This document shows, one piece after another, positions 26,222-34,868 of a stretch of 64,000 nt of DNA. Source of the DNA: Flavobacteriales bacterium UBA6051. Its GTDB lineage: Bacteria > Bacteroidota > Bacteroidia > Flavobacteriales_D > Crocinitomicaceae. The position numbers and the translations under genes were made by a program. Within the stretch, counting starts at the first letter, position 1. Each line of letters opens with the position of its first letter. The DNA lies in assembly GCA_002427735.1 (NCBI GenBank), contig DIYP01000018.1, positions 134,066 through 198,065 of the forward strand, read 5' to 3'. The notes beneath the pieces were generated by a model. That model was not told where the DNA came from and did not search any database. It saw nothing but the letters and a program-made list of their open reading frames with translations.

Positions 26222-27469
26222 ATGAAGATCAAAACCTTATTCACAAAGCCCCTAATTCTAGGAGTACTTGCAACCATTCTATTCAGTAATGTCTTTGGAC
26301 AAAAAACATATGCTGATTTTCACAATGAAACAGATATTAATAAAAAAGCTGAGATAGGATATTTTTTATGGAATGAATACTTGCGGAATGATCTGGACTC
26401 TCTCAAAATAATGGCAGTTGAATTATTATTGAGTGCAGCGGAGGAGGGTAGTACTTTTGCAAGGGCAGTAGGAAATACTTCTTTAGGTAGTTATTTAATT
26501 CGAAATGGTGAAATGGAAGTTGGGATTCGCCATTTAGAAGATTCCAAAAAATACTTCGAGCAAAAAGAGGATTACACATTATTGTCAGAGGCTTATAATG
26601 AACTGGGTAATGGTCATTATTTGTCAGGAGAATATCAAGATGCAATAAAGTCTTACCTGGCTTCCTTAAGGTATGGAAGTCTGTCCCCTGATCTTACCGC
26701 AGCGTTTAATGGTAAATTGGGACTTGGGCGTGCTTATTGTGCTGTTGGTGATACTATCGTTGGTTTGCTTACTGTAGAGAAGTATAAGGATGAAGCGGTC
26801 AAGCATATGAAGTTTGAGTCAGCTGCTGATGCATACGCCTATATGGGAATGATAGAAATAGAACGAGGTGATTTTGATGCCTCAAGGAGATACTATGAAA
26901 AAAGCATTGTTTATAGTGGTAAATCTGATTCTAAAGCGCATCTTTCACATGCGTACAACAATAAGGCAATTTTGCATTTCAACCTCGGAGAGAATGATTC
27001 CAGCCTGCTCTATTTTGAAAAGTCATTAAAGCTGAGAGAACGAATCAAGCATCATAAAGGGATTATCGAGAGTTATTACAACTTAGGTTTTTATCACTTG
27101 GAAACAGGTGACTTCCACAACGCTTATATCTACTTTAATAAATCAGCCAAACTAGCGAAAGAACAGAAGTTTAAAGGAGATGAGAAAGATGCTTTACAGG
27201 AGTTGATGGGATTATGTAATCAGTTAGAATATAAAGAAGAGGCTGAAAGAATTGAACAGCGTCTTGATGAGCTTACTGCTTTCATGGAAAAGAAGAAGAA
27301 TGATGATAGTGAGATTATCGCCTATGCGCAAAAAGTCATTGCGGAGGCAGAAATGAAAGAAGAAGAGGATGAGGAAACCGAAGAACAGTCCTTCAGTTAC
27401 ATTTGGTTACTTGGTATTTTAGCACTGATTCCTGTGCTTTACGCCGCTCGAAAGCGAAAAAGAAATTAA
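26222..27469 (+). CDS. Tetratricopeptide-repeat protein with a C-terminal membrane anchor
   Basis: A 415-residue protein. An N-terminal signal peptide-like segment (cleavage VFG-QK) is followed by about seven TPR units (for example LSEAYNELGNGHYLSGEYQDAIKSYLASL and SYYNLGFYHLETGDFHNAYIYFNKSA), a charged coiled region ending EEDEETEEQS, one membrane helix (~390-405), and a basic tail RKRKRN. Topology suggests a periplasmic TPR array tethered to the inner membrane. Role unknown; resembles N-terminal sensor halves of TPR histidine kinases but without a kinase. Convergent with apaG, overlapping by four bases. Confidence 0.75.
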   Translation: MKIKTLFTKPLILGVLATILFSNVFGQKTYADFHNETDINKKAEIGYFLWNEYLRNDLDSLKIMAVELLLSAAEEGSTFARAVGNTSLGSYLIRNGEMEVGIRHLEDSKKYFEQKEDYTLLSEAYNELGNGHYLSGEYQDAIKSYLASLRYGSLSPDLTAAFNGKLGLGRAYCAVGDTIVGLLTVEKYKDEAVKHMKFESAADAYAYMGMIEIERGDFDASRRYYEKSIVYSGKSDSKAHLSHAYNNKAILHFNLGENDSSLLYFEKSLKLRERIKHHKGIIESYYNLGFYHLETGDFHNAYIYFNKSAKLAKEQKFKGDEKDALQELMGLCNQLEYKEEAERIEQRLDELTAFMEKKKNDDSEIIAYAQKVIAEAEMKEEEDEETEEQSFSYIWLLGILALIPVLYAARKRKRN

Positions 27470-27852
27470 TTAAGCTTGCCTGGATGTTCAAGTTTGAACG
27501 TGGGGACAAAAACTTGAAATAGCTCGCCGTCTACCAAGTTTCGGAAAGTGTAAAATCCCTTCATCATGCCGATGTCCGAGCTCAAATCACATCCACTTGT
27601 GTAAGTATAGCGCTCACCAGGTTTTAGAATGGGTTGTTCACCAATTACACCTTGTCCAGATACATACCGCGACTCTGAAAGCGAATCAAAAATATACCAT
27701 TCCCTTGTAAGTAACTGTACGTTGAACGTATTCGTGTTTTCAATATCAATTCTGTAATTGAAGAAAAAACGAGATTCCATGATATCAGACAAATCATGTC
27801 TGAACTGCGTGCTCACAGAAATCTGTATTCCGGAAGTTATAAGCGTACTCAT
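27466..27852 (-). CDS. apaG: ApaG domain protein
   Basis: A 128-residue single-domain protein of immunoglobulin-like fold, normal ApaG size. Conserved features are the FFNYRIDIEN strand, WYIFDS, the GxGVxGxQPxLxPGxRYxYxSGC motif (GQGVIGEQPILKPGERYTYTSGC region) and GFYTFRN. In enterobacteria ApaG loss gives Mg/Co efflux phenotypes; biochemical role unclear. I start at the second in-frame ATG, 27852; an ATG three codons upstream would add MII. Confidence 0.95.
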   Translation of the reverse strand: MSTLITSGIQISVSTQFRHDLSDIMESRFFFNYRIDIENTNTFNVQLLTREWYIFDSLSESRYVSGQGVIGEQPILKPGERYTYTSGCDLSSDIGMMKGFYTFRNLVDGELFQVFVPTFKLEHPGKLN

Positions 27853-27981
27853 GATAATCAATTAACTGCAACTAAGATAAACAAACTCTTAGTGCACCTG
27901 CACTGAAGACGAAAATATCACTCTAAAGGATTGTTAACAAGACCTAATTTATAATGATTCTAAATTGGATTCATAATTCAA

Positions 27982-27995
27982 TTCAATTAATTGAA
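27982..27995. promoter_or_regulatory. 14-bp perfect palindrome upstream of nqrA
   Basis: TTCAATTAATTGAA reads the same on both strands. It is 26 bases upstream of the candidate -7 box at 28021-28028, a position suited to a regulator bound near -40. It is AT-rich, so chance is possible. Confidence 0.3.
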
Positions 27996-28020
27996 GCCTT
28001 ATACATGCTGTTAGATTTTT

Positions 28021-28028
28021 TATTTTTG
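28021..28028 (+). promoter_or_regulatory. -7 box of the nqr operon
   Basis: TATTTTTG, a perfect TAnnTTTG, 27 bases before the nqrA ATG. I see no TTG at the usual -33 distance; the nearest (27991-27993, inside the palindrome) is 27 bases upstream. Confidence 0.5.
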
Positions 28029-28055
28029 CTGCTACATTTTAAAACGCTTTAATGC

Positions 28056-29417
28056 ATGTCAAAAACAGTAAAGCTTAGAAAAGGTCTGGATATCAGACTG
28101 GTAGGGGTTGCTAATAAGGTTAAGACTGAGTTAAAAGTCCCTAAAACGATTTCTATAAAACCGACAGATTTTCACGGTATGACACCTAAAATGGTTGTCA
28201 AAGAAGGTGAACAAGTCAAAGCGGGAAGTACCATTTTTTACAACAAATACAACGAATCAGTGAAATGTTCTTCACCGGTGAGTGGTAAAGTTGAGGCCGT
28301 AGTGAGAGGAGCTAAGCGCCGTATCATGGAGATTGTAATCTCTACTGATGGTGAAATCCAGTATGAAGAGGGGACACCACTTGATGCAGCCACAATGTCT
28401 GCGGAAGACGTAAAAGAAAAAATGCTTGCTTCTGGACTTTGGATGTATATCAAGCAACGCCCTTTGGATGTTGTTGCTGATCCGAACAATGAGCCAAAAG
28501 CAATTTTTGTTTCTGCGTTCGATAGTTCTCCATTGGCACCAGATTTTGATTATGTGCTACACGGAAATAATGAAGAGTTTCAAGCGGGTCTAAATGCGTT
28601 GGCAAAGCTCACGAAAGGAAAAGTTCATCTTTCCCTGAATGGTAAGGCTCCTGCTGATTCTACTTTTACTGGCGCAAAGGGAGTGCAAATCAATAAGTTC
28701 ATTGGAAAGCACCCTGCTGGAAATGTTGGAACCCAAATGCATCATTTGGACCCTATCAATAAAGGAGAGTTTGCATGGTCTGTAAATGCGCAGGATGTTG
28801 CTATTATTGGTCGCTATTTCTTGACAGGGAAGTACGATGCAAGAAAGACGATTGCAGTGACTGGTTCAGAGATTAAAGATCCACATTATTTTGAGGTTGT
28901 CTCAGGAACAAATTTGACTGAAGTATTGGAAGGTCAAATTACTTCTGATAATGTTCGTGTTATTAGTGGGAATGTATTGACAGGAGACAAAGTTGCTCAA
29001 GATGGCCATCTAGGATTTTATCACAATCAAGTGACAGTAATTCCTGAAGGAAATCAATTAAAGTTTGTTTTGACGAAAGGATGGATGAGCCCTGGATTTG
29101 ATAAATTCTCAAATTCACGTTTGTTCCCAACGTTTTTGCTTGGCAAAAAACGTTTCCGATTAGATACTAATTTAAATGGAGAAGAAAGAGCATTCGTTGT
29201 TACCGGAGAGCTGGAAAAAGTTTTTCCGTTCGACATTCTTCCAATGCAATTAGTAAAAGCAGCAATCACAGACGATATTGATGGAATGGAAAATCTGGGT
29301 ATCTACGAAGTAGCTCCTGAAGATTTCGCATTGTGTGAATACGTATGTACAACTAAAATCGACATTCAGGATAAAATTCGTCAAGGTCTAGACCTTATCG
29401 GAGAAGAATGCATGTAA
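28056..29417 (+). CDS. nqrA: Na+-translocating NADH:quinone reductase subunit A
   Basis: A 453-residue NqrA. Recognised by the start KTVKLRKGLDI, and by KPTDFHGMTPKMVVKEGEQVKAG and CSSPVSGKVEAVVRGAKR. NqrA is a peripheral subunit on the cytoplasmic side of the sodium pump. First of six nqr genes in the usual order A-F, all on the plus strand with gaps of 2-24 bp. Confidence 0.96.
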   Translation: MSKTVKLRKGLDIRLVGVANKVKTELKVPKTISIKPTDFHGMTPKMVVKEGEQVKAGSTIFYNKYNESVKCSSPVSGKVEAVVRGAKRRIMEIVISTDGEIQYEEGTPLDAATMSAEDVKEKMLASGLWMYIKQRPLDVVADPNNEPKAIFVSAFDSSPLAPDFDYVLHGNNEEFQAGLNALAKLTKGKVHLSLNGKAPADSTFTGAKGVQINKFIGKHPAGNVGTQMHHLDPINKGEFAWSVNAQDVAIIGRYFLTGKYDARKTIAVTGSEIKDPHYFEVVSGTNLTEVLEGQITSDNVRVISGNVLTGDKVAQDGHLGFYHNQVTVIPEGNQLKFVLTKGWMSPGFDKFSNSRLFPTFLLGKKRFRLDTNLNGEERAFVVTGELEKVFPFDILPMQLVKAAITDDIDGMENLGIYEVAPEDFALCEYVCTTKIDIQDKIRQGLDLIGEECM

Positions 29418-29437
29418 GAATCTAAAATCAGATTACA

Positions 29438-30655
29438 GTGAAGTTCTTAGAAAATATAGTTCATAAAATGGAGCCAAAGTTTGCCAAGGGAGGTAAACTT
29501 GAGAAATGGAATCCAGTATTTGAATCATTTGCAACGCTAGCGTTTACGCCAGCGCATGTAACGAAAAAAGGATCACATATTCGTGATGGTGTTGATCTTA
29601 AGCGTACCATGATGACAGTGATTATGGCGATGCTCCCTTGTTTATTGTTTGGTATTTACAACACAGGACATTGGGAGATGGTCGCTGAGGCGGGTGATCG
29701 CTCACTTGATTTCTGGGCCAATGGTGGTGACAAATTCCTTCGTGGAGTGATTGTCGTTTTACCTTTAATCGTAGTCTCTTACGGAGTTGGTCTTACGATT
29801 GAGTTTATTTTTGGTTTAATTAGAGGTCATGCTTTGCATGAAGGATTCTTGGTCTCAGGAATGCTAATTCCACTGGTAATGCCTGCCGATGTTCCATTAT
29901 GGATGGTTGGTGTGGCAACAGCGTTTGCAGTGATTATTGGAAAGGAAGTTTTCGGTGGAACAGGAATGAACATTCTAAACGTTGCATTGACGGCCAGAGC
30001 TTTCTTATTCTTTGCTTATCCAACCTCAATGTCTGGAGATAATGTATGGATGTCTGGAAACGAAGTAGACGGATTTACTGGTTCTACAGCATTGGGTGAT
30101 TTGGCAACTTTCATGACAGATAAAGCATCCGTTGCCGGACAGGCAGTTGTGGATGGAGCTGGAATGGATACCTTCACAAATACTTACTCAGTAATGGATT
30201 CTTTCTTTGGAATGATTCCAGGTTCTATTGGTGAGACTTCAGTAGTTGCTTGTTTGATAGGTGCCTTTATCTTACTGGTTACTGGTGTAGGATCATTGAG
30301 AATTATGGCTTCATTCTTTGCCGGTGGTTATGTGATGGGGTTATTGATGAACCTTATCGGAGGTAATGTCTACCTTGATTTGGATGCGCATTATCATTTA
30401 ATCATTGGAGGTTTTGCCTTTGGAGCAGTATTCATGGCAACAGATCCTGTTACAGCGGCCCAAACGGCAACAGGTAAAATATTGTATGGTTTCTTCGGAG
30501 GTGCGGTCGCAATTCTTATTCGAGTATTGAACCCTGCATATCCTGAAGGAGTAATGTTGGCGATTCTGTTTATGAATGTCATGGCTCCAATTATTGACCA
30601 CTATGTGGTTCAGGCGAACATCAAGAGAAGACTAAAACGAGTTAAAACAGCGTAA
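29438..30655 (+). CDS. nqrB: Na+-translocating NADH:quinone reductase subunit B
   Basis: A 405-residue integral membrane subunit with about ten helices and a GTG start. The flavin-carrying segment DGFTGSTALGDL (Thr ~217) matches the site where FMN is covalently attached by ApbE. Contains the quinone site in homologues. Begins 20 bp after nqrA. Confidence 0.95.
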   Translation: MKFLENIVHKMEPKFAKGGKLEKWNPVFESFATLAFTPAHVTKKGSHIRDGVDLKRTMMTVIMAMLPCLLFGIYNTGHWEMVAEAGDRSLDFWANGGDKFLRGVIVVLPLIVVSYGVGLTIEFIFGLIRGHALHEGFLVSGMLIPLVMPADVPLWMVGVATAFAVIIGKEVFGGTGMNILNVALTARAFLFFAYPTSMSGDNVWMSGNEVDGFTGSTALGDLATFMTDKASVAGQAVVDGAGMDTFTNTYSVMDSFFGMIPGSIGETSVVACLIGAFILLVTGVGSLRIMASFFAGGYVMGLLMNLIGGNVYLDLDAHYHLIIGGFAFGAVFMATDPVTAAQTATGKILYGFFGGAVAILIRVLNPAYPEGVMLAILFMNVMAPIIDHYVVQANIKRRLKRVKTA

Positions 30656-30657
30656 TT

Positions 30658-31425
30658 ATGGCGGTCAATAAAGATAGTAATGGTTATACGTTTGGCTTCG
30701 CAATCACCATGGTGGTAATTGTGGGAGCTGTCTTAGCTGCGGTAGCGATAGCTACTAAACCATTCAAGGACAGAAACGATGAGGTTAAGAAGAAAATGGA
30801 CATCGTTAAGGCACTGATGCCTGATGAAGAGGCAAAGAATGCGATTACGCGAAAAAATGCCGAGTCAGAATTTTCGAAGTACGTTGATCTTTCAACAGCT
30901 GTTGTAATTAACTCGAAAGGTGAAGTTGTTGATGGAATTTATGATGTAAAAGGAAATGTGATCGAAGGATCAGCTTTTGACGTTGATATCCGTAAAGAAA
31001 ACAGAGATAAGAAACGTGCCGATGAGCATAAGAATTATCCTTTGTTTATGGCGGAAGTTGATGGAAAGAAGGCATACGTCATTCCTGTTGTAGGAAAAGG
31101 ACTTTGGGGACCAATTTGGGGAAATATCTGCTTGGATGAAGATATGAATACCATCAAAGGAGCAACATTTGACCACAAGGGAGAAACACCTGGTCTTGGT
31201 GCAGAAATCAAGCAGGCTTTCTTTATCAATGGTTGGGTAGGAGAGAAAGTTGCTGACGCTGATGGAAACTTTGAAAAGTTCGAAGTTGTAAAAGATAAGA
31301 CAGGTACGAAAGACAAGAAAGTAGATGGTATCACAGGTGGTACAATTACTTCAAAAGGAGTTGAAGAAATGGTGAACCGTTGCCTTCAGCCGTACATGTT
31401 GTACTTTAAGAATCAAAAAAACTAA
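30658..31425 (+). CDS. nqrC: Na+-translocating NADH:quinone reductase subunit C
   Basis: A 255-residue subunit with one N-terminal membrane helix and a periplasmic FMN-binding domain. The flavinylation motif reads GITGGTITS (Thr ~229), the equivalent of SGATxTS in Vibrio. Starts two bases after nqrB stop. Confidence 0.95.
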   Translation: MAVNKDSNGYTFGFAITMVVIVGAVLAAVAIATKPFKDRNDEVKKKMDIVKALMPDEEAKNAITRKNAESEFSKYVDLSTAVVINSKGEVVDGIYDVKGNVIEGSAFDVDIRKENRDKKRADEHKNYPLFMAEVDGKKAYVIPVVGKGLWGPIWGNICLDEDMNTIKGATFDHKGETPGLGAEIKQAFFINGWVGEKVADADGNFEKFEVVKDKTGTKDKKVDGITGGTITSKGVEEMVNRCLQPYMLYFKNQKN

Positions 31426-31431
31426 GGAGAT

Positions 31432-32106
31432 ATGAGTGAAAAAGAACCAAGAGAGCCTCTATTCTCAAAGAAAAATAAAAAGCTGGTTACAGACCCGCTA
31501 ACAGATAATAACCCAATTACTATTCAAGTACTTGGTATTTGTTCCGCACTGGCGATTACGGTGCAGGTTGAGCAGGCAGTTGTAATGAGTGCATCAGTAT
31601 TGTTTGTACTTGTATTTGGTAACATCATCGTTTCCATGTTGCGTAATTTGATTCCTTCGCGAATCAGAATTATTGTACAGTTAGTGGTTGTTGCCTCTTT
31701 GGTAATCATTGTAAATGAGGTGCTGGCGGCATTTCTGCCCGATGTCTCCGAGAAACTCTCCGTATTCGTCGGACTGATTATTACAAACTGTATTATCATG
31801 GGACGTTTTGAAGCGTTCGCGATGGGTAACAAAGTATGGCCTTCTATCATGGATGCCCTAGGGAATTCATTCGGTTACGCTTGGATTCTGATCCTTGTAG
31901 CGTTCTTTAGAGAATTGCTTGGGTCAGGAACACTTTGGGGAGTTCAAATTTTAGGAAGTGCTATTCCTGGAGAAGAATGGGGACTCTATACAATGGGGTA
32001 CGCCAATAACAACATGATGATTCTTCCTCCAATGGCACTGATCGTTGTTGGAATCATTATCTGGGTTCAACGTTCACGCAATAAAGCATTGATTGAAGAT
32101 CATTAA
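31432..32106 (+). CDS. nqrD: Na+-translocating NADH:quinone reductase subunit D
   Basis: A 224-residue, six-helix membrane subunit starting with a hydrophilic SEKEPREPLFS and continuing NNPITIQVLGICSALAIT. NqrD and NqrE form an inverted symmetric pair that carries an iron centre between them. A GGAGAT-like sequence (aaggagat) just before the ATG is a rare good Shine-Dalgarno in this genome. Confidence 0.95.
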   Translation: MSEKEPREPLFSKKNKKLVTDPLTDNNPITIQVLGICSALAITVQVEQAVVMSASVLFVLVFGNIIVSMLRNLIPSRIRIIVQLVVVASLVIIVNEVLAAFLPDVSEKLSVFVGLIITNCIIMGRFEAFAMGNKVWPSIMDALGNSFGYAWILILVAFFRELLGSGTLWGVQILGSAIPGEEWGLYTMGYANNNMMILPPMALIVVGIIIWVQRSRNKALIEDH

Positions 32107-32130
32107 TCGATCGAAATTAAAAGAGAGAAA

Positions 32131-32841
32131 ATGGAAAGTACTTTAGATATATTCGTAAAAGCGATCTTCTCTGAGAATATGATTTTTGCATATTTCTTGG
32201 GAATGTGTTCTTACCTGGCTGTATCCAAAACAGTAAAGACTGCTGTTGGATTGGGAGCAGCGGTGATCTTCGTATTAGTAGTAACGGTTCCTGTTAACTA
32301 CTTACTTGAAAACTATTTATTGAAAGAAGGAGCTCTTGAATGGATCAATCCTGAATGGGGAGCCAATGGATCTAATCCACTGGATTTAAGTTTCCTTTCA
32401 TTCATCATGTTCATCGCGGTAGTAGCCTCGATTGTTCAGTTAGTAGAAATGCTCGTAGAAAAGTTTGCTCCAGCATTGTATGGTGCATTGGGTATCTTCT
32501 TGCCACTGATTGCAGTAAACTGTTCTATCTTGGGAGGTGCGCTATTTATGCAAGAGCGTCAGTATTCAACTATTCTTGATGCAACGGCATTCTCGCTAGG
32601 TTCAGGAATAGGTTGGTTTATTGCGATTGTAGCAATTGCAGCGATTCGCGAGAAGATTAGATATTCAAAAGTTCCTGCTCCTTTAAGAGGGCTTGGAATT
32701 ACATTCATCATTACTGGTCTAATGGGAATTGCATTCATGAGTTTTATGGGAATCAAGTACGGAAAAGAAGAGGCTAAAGATGATAAGTCGTCTGCCGTTG
32801 AGATAACTATTGAGGAAACTAACACTATTAATATCGGATAA
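32131..32841 (+). CDS. nqrE: Na+-translocating NADH:quinone reductase subunit E
   Basis: A 236-residue membrane subunit, six helices, with FAYFLGMCSYLAVSKTVKTAVGLG near the start and VNCSILGGALFMQER in the middle; the two Cys regions contribute to the intramembrane iron site with NqrD. It extends ~35 residues beyond typical NqrE with an acidic tail (KEEAKDDKSSAVEITIEETN), an addition I see as unexplained. Confidence 0.95.
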   Translation: MESTLDIFVKAIFSENMIFAYFLGMCSYLAVSKTVKTAVGLGAAVIFVLVVTVPVNYLLENYLLKEGALEWINPEWGANGSNPLDLSFLSFIMFIAVVASIVQLVEMLVEKFAPALYGALGIFLPLIAVNCSILGGALFMQERQYSTILDATAFSLGSGIGWFIAIVAIAAIREKIRYSKVPAPLRGLGITFIITGLMGIAFMSFMGIKYGKEEAKDDKSSAVEITIEETNTINIG

Positions 32842-32843
32842 TC

Positions 32844-34142
32844 ATGGGATTAACAATAGGAATAACTATAGCAGCATTCTTACTCGTAGTACTAGTATTG
32901 GTTGGAATGCTTCTGTTTGTGAAAGCAAAGCTTTCTCCTTCTGGGAAAATTACAATCGACATTAATGATGGAGAACGGATACTGGAAGTAGATGGAGGAG
33001 GTACGCTTTTAAGTACTTTAGGAAGTAATGGAATTTTCTTGCCGTCTGCTTGTGGTGGAGGTGGTACTTGTGTACAATGTCTTTGTCATGTCCATGAAGG
33101 TGGTGGAGGAATTCTTCCTACGGAGGAACCACACTTTTCACGTAAAGAAATAGCAGCAAATATGCGTCTCGGTTGCCAGGTAAAGGTGAAAGAGAACATG
33201 AAGATTGAGGTAGAAGAGGAAGTACTCGGTATTAAAGAATGGGAGGCTGAAGTAGTGTCAAACTACAACGTAGCAACCTTCATTAAAGAGTTTATCGTAG
33301 AGATTCCAGAGGATATGGATTATAAAGCTGGAGGATATATCCAGATCAAGATTCCAAAGTGTGAAATAAAATATTCTGACATGGATATTACAGCACACCC
33401 TCAAGATCACCCAGGTGAACCAGATAAGTTTAAAGCAGATTGGGAGAAGTTTGGTTTGTGGCCACTTGTCATGAAAAATGATGAGGAAGTGGTTCGTGCC
33501 TACTCAATGGCTTCTTACCCTGCTGAAGGACGCAGAATTATGTTGAACGTTCGTGTTGCCACTCCGCCATGGGATAGAGCAAGAAATGCATGGATGAACG
33601 TTAATCCTGGAATTGCTTCGTCATATATCTTTAACTTGAAAGAGGGAGACAAGGCAATTATCTCAGGACCTTATGGTGAGTTCTTTATCAACCACTCAGA
33701 TGCTGAAATGCTATACGTAGGTGGTGGTGCAGGTATGGCTCCAATGCGTTCTCACTTGTACGAACTGTTCAGAACGTTGAAAACGGACAGAAAAGTATCT
33801 TACTGGTACGGTGGTCGTTCACGAGCTGAGCTCTTCTATATTCACTATTTCCGTGCATTAGAGAAGGATTTCCCGAACTTTAAGTTCTATATGGTTCTTT
33901 CAGATGCATTGCCTGAGGACAATTGGGTAGAAAAGAAAGATATCAATGACCCTGAAGGAGACGGCTTTGTTGGATTTGTTCACCAAGCAGTTATCGATCA
34001 GTATCTAGTGCATCATGAAGCACCAGAGGATATCGAGTTTTATTTCTGTGGACCTCCATTAATGAACGTTGCCGTAGAGACTATGTGCGACGAGTGGGGT
34101 GTTCCTAAAGAGAACGTAAGATTTGACGATTTCGGAGGCTAA
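32844..34142 (+). CDS. nqrF: Na+-translocating NADH:quinone reductase subunit F (NADH-oxidising)
   Basis: A 432-residue subunit: N-terminal membrane helix, [2Fe-2S] domain with Cys 70, 76, 79 and 111 (CGGGGTCVQC and LGCQVKV), FAD domain with RAYSMAS, and NAD site GGGAGMAPMRSH. It takes electrons from NADH. Cysteine spacing matches Vibrio NqrF. Last nqr gene; a hairpin terminator follows at 34161. Confidence 0.97.
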   Translation: MGLTIGITIAAFLLVVLVLVGMLLFVKAKLSPSGKITIDINDGERILEVDGGGTLLSTLGSNGIFLPSACGGGGTCVQCLCHVHEGGGGILPTEEPHFSRKEIAANMRLGCQVKVKENMKIEVEEEVLGIKEWEAEVVSNYNVATFIKEFIVEIPEDMDYKAGGYIQIKIPKCEIKYSDMDITAHPQDHPGEPDKFKADWEKFGLWPLVMKNDEEVVRAYSMASYPAEGRRIMLNVRVATPPWDRARNAWMNVNPGIASSYIFNLKEGDKAIISGPYGEFFINHSDAEMLYVGGGAGMAPMRSHLYELFRTLKTDRKVSYWYGGRSRAELFYIHYFRALEKDFPNFKFYMVLSDALPEDNWVEKKDINDPEGDGFVGFVHQAVIDQYLVHHEAPEDIEFYFCGPPLMNVAVETMCDEWGVPKENVRFDDFGG

Positions 34143-34160
34143 TCCGTTATATATTTGATT

Positions 34161-34200
34161 AAAATCCCGGTTGCAGTTATGTGATCGGGATTTTTGTTTT
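34161..34200 (+). terminator. Terminator after nqrF
   Basis: A 9-bp stem, AAAATCCCG (34161-34169) with CGGGATTTT (34186-34194), a 16-base loop and a T-rich tail. It is immediately followed by the promoter box of the next gene. Confidence 0.8.
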
Positions 34201-34207
34201 AGATTAT

Positions 34208-34215
34208 TATCTTCG
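34208..34215 (+). promoter_or_regulatory. TATCTTCG -7 box, four bases before the ATG of the lipoprotein gene
   Basis: TATCTTCG (one change from TAnnTTTG) ends at 34215; the ATG of the next gene is at 34220. The four-base gap places the transcription start at or next to the ATG, so the mRNA would be leaderless. The same spacing is seen at six other genes in the window. Confidence 0.5.
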
Positions 34216-34219
34216 AACC

Positions 34220-34771
34220 ATGTGCTCAATGTTAAGAGTGGTCCATTATTTAGTTGTAGCAATTGTTTTGCTTGGCACTTGCGCCTGCGAAACGGCAAAA
34301 GATGAATACGTGACAGGGCAGGGGTATGAAGGAATTATTTTTAATGACAACACCTTACTTGCTAACCCGATTATTATTACACCAGAGGAAATAGATTGTT
34401 TTGAATCTACCTTGAGACGCACACTTCCTTTAGTGAGTGACCAGATTTTAAGTGATCTTGAAGTATGTCCGTCATGTAAAGAATACCAGGAGAGACAATC
34501 AGAAAAACATATGTTCGTCTTTGATCACTTGAGTGAATACAAACGACAGTATTATGGTTACCTGGAAGAAGGCAAAAGAGAAATTCAGGTATATGGATTA
34601 CTGAATGCAAATATGAAGGATACACTAGCTTGGAAAAGGCCTTTTGAAGTAATCCATAGAAACGGCGGGGAACGTTATTGGTGGTTGATTTATAATATTT
34701 CACAGGATTCTATTACATACTTTTCAATTAACCAAGATGGAGAGGAAAGGGCAGATTCTCTCATTTATTAG
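34220..34771 (+). CDS. Predicted lipoprotein, function unknown
   Basis: 183 residues from ATG 34220 (a longer reading from 34181 would run into the nqrF terminator). Signal peptide with lipobox LLGTCAC, mature lipid-modified Cys near residue 21. It contains CPSCKE (a CxxC pair), no known domain. Fits a small outer-membrane lipoprotein. No partner gene; the next gene has its own promoter. Confidence 0.75.
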   Translation: MCSMLRVVHYLVVAIVLLGTCACETAKDEYVTGQGYEGIIFNDNTLLANPIIITPEEIDCFESTLRRTLPLVSDQILSDLEVCPSCKEYQERQSEKHMFVFDHLSEYKRQYYGYLEEGKREIQVYGLLNANMKDTLAWKRPFEVIHRNGGERYWWLIYNISQDSITYFSINQDGEERADSLIY

Positions 34772-34868
34772 TATTTTTTAAAAGCTCTGAATCCCTTTAC
34801 TAAATCTGTTTAGTACTAATTGGCACGCATTTTGCAACTTCCGAATCATGAAAACAATACTTCGTCCT

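Noticed and set aside
26161..26277. A 39-residue N-terminal extension of PruA
   Set aside because: It would run through the perfect -33/-7 promoter at 26177-26207 and has no similarity to the family start.
27982..27995. The AT-rich palindrome as a replication origin or attachment site
   Set aside because: No DnaA boxes, integrase gene, tRNA or duplicated ends are near it; kept only as a possible operator.
34181..34219. An earlier ATG (34181) for the lipoprotein gene
   Set aside because: It lies inside the nqrF terminator hairpin, would spoil the signal peptide, and the promoter box at 34208 fits the ATG at 34220.
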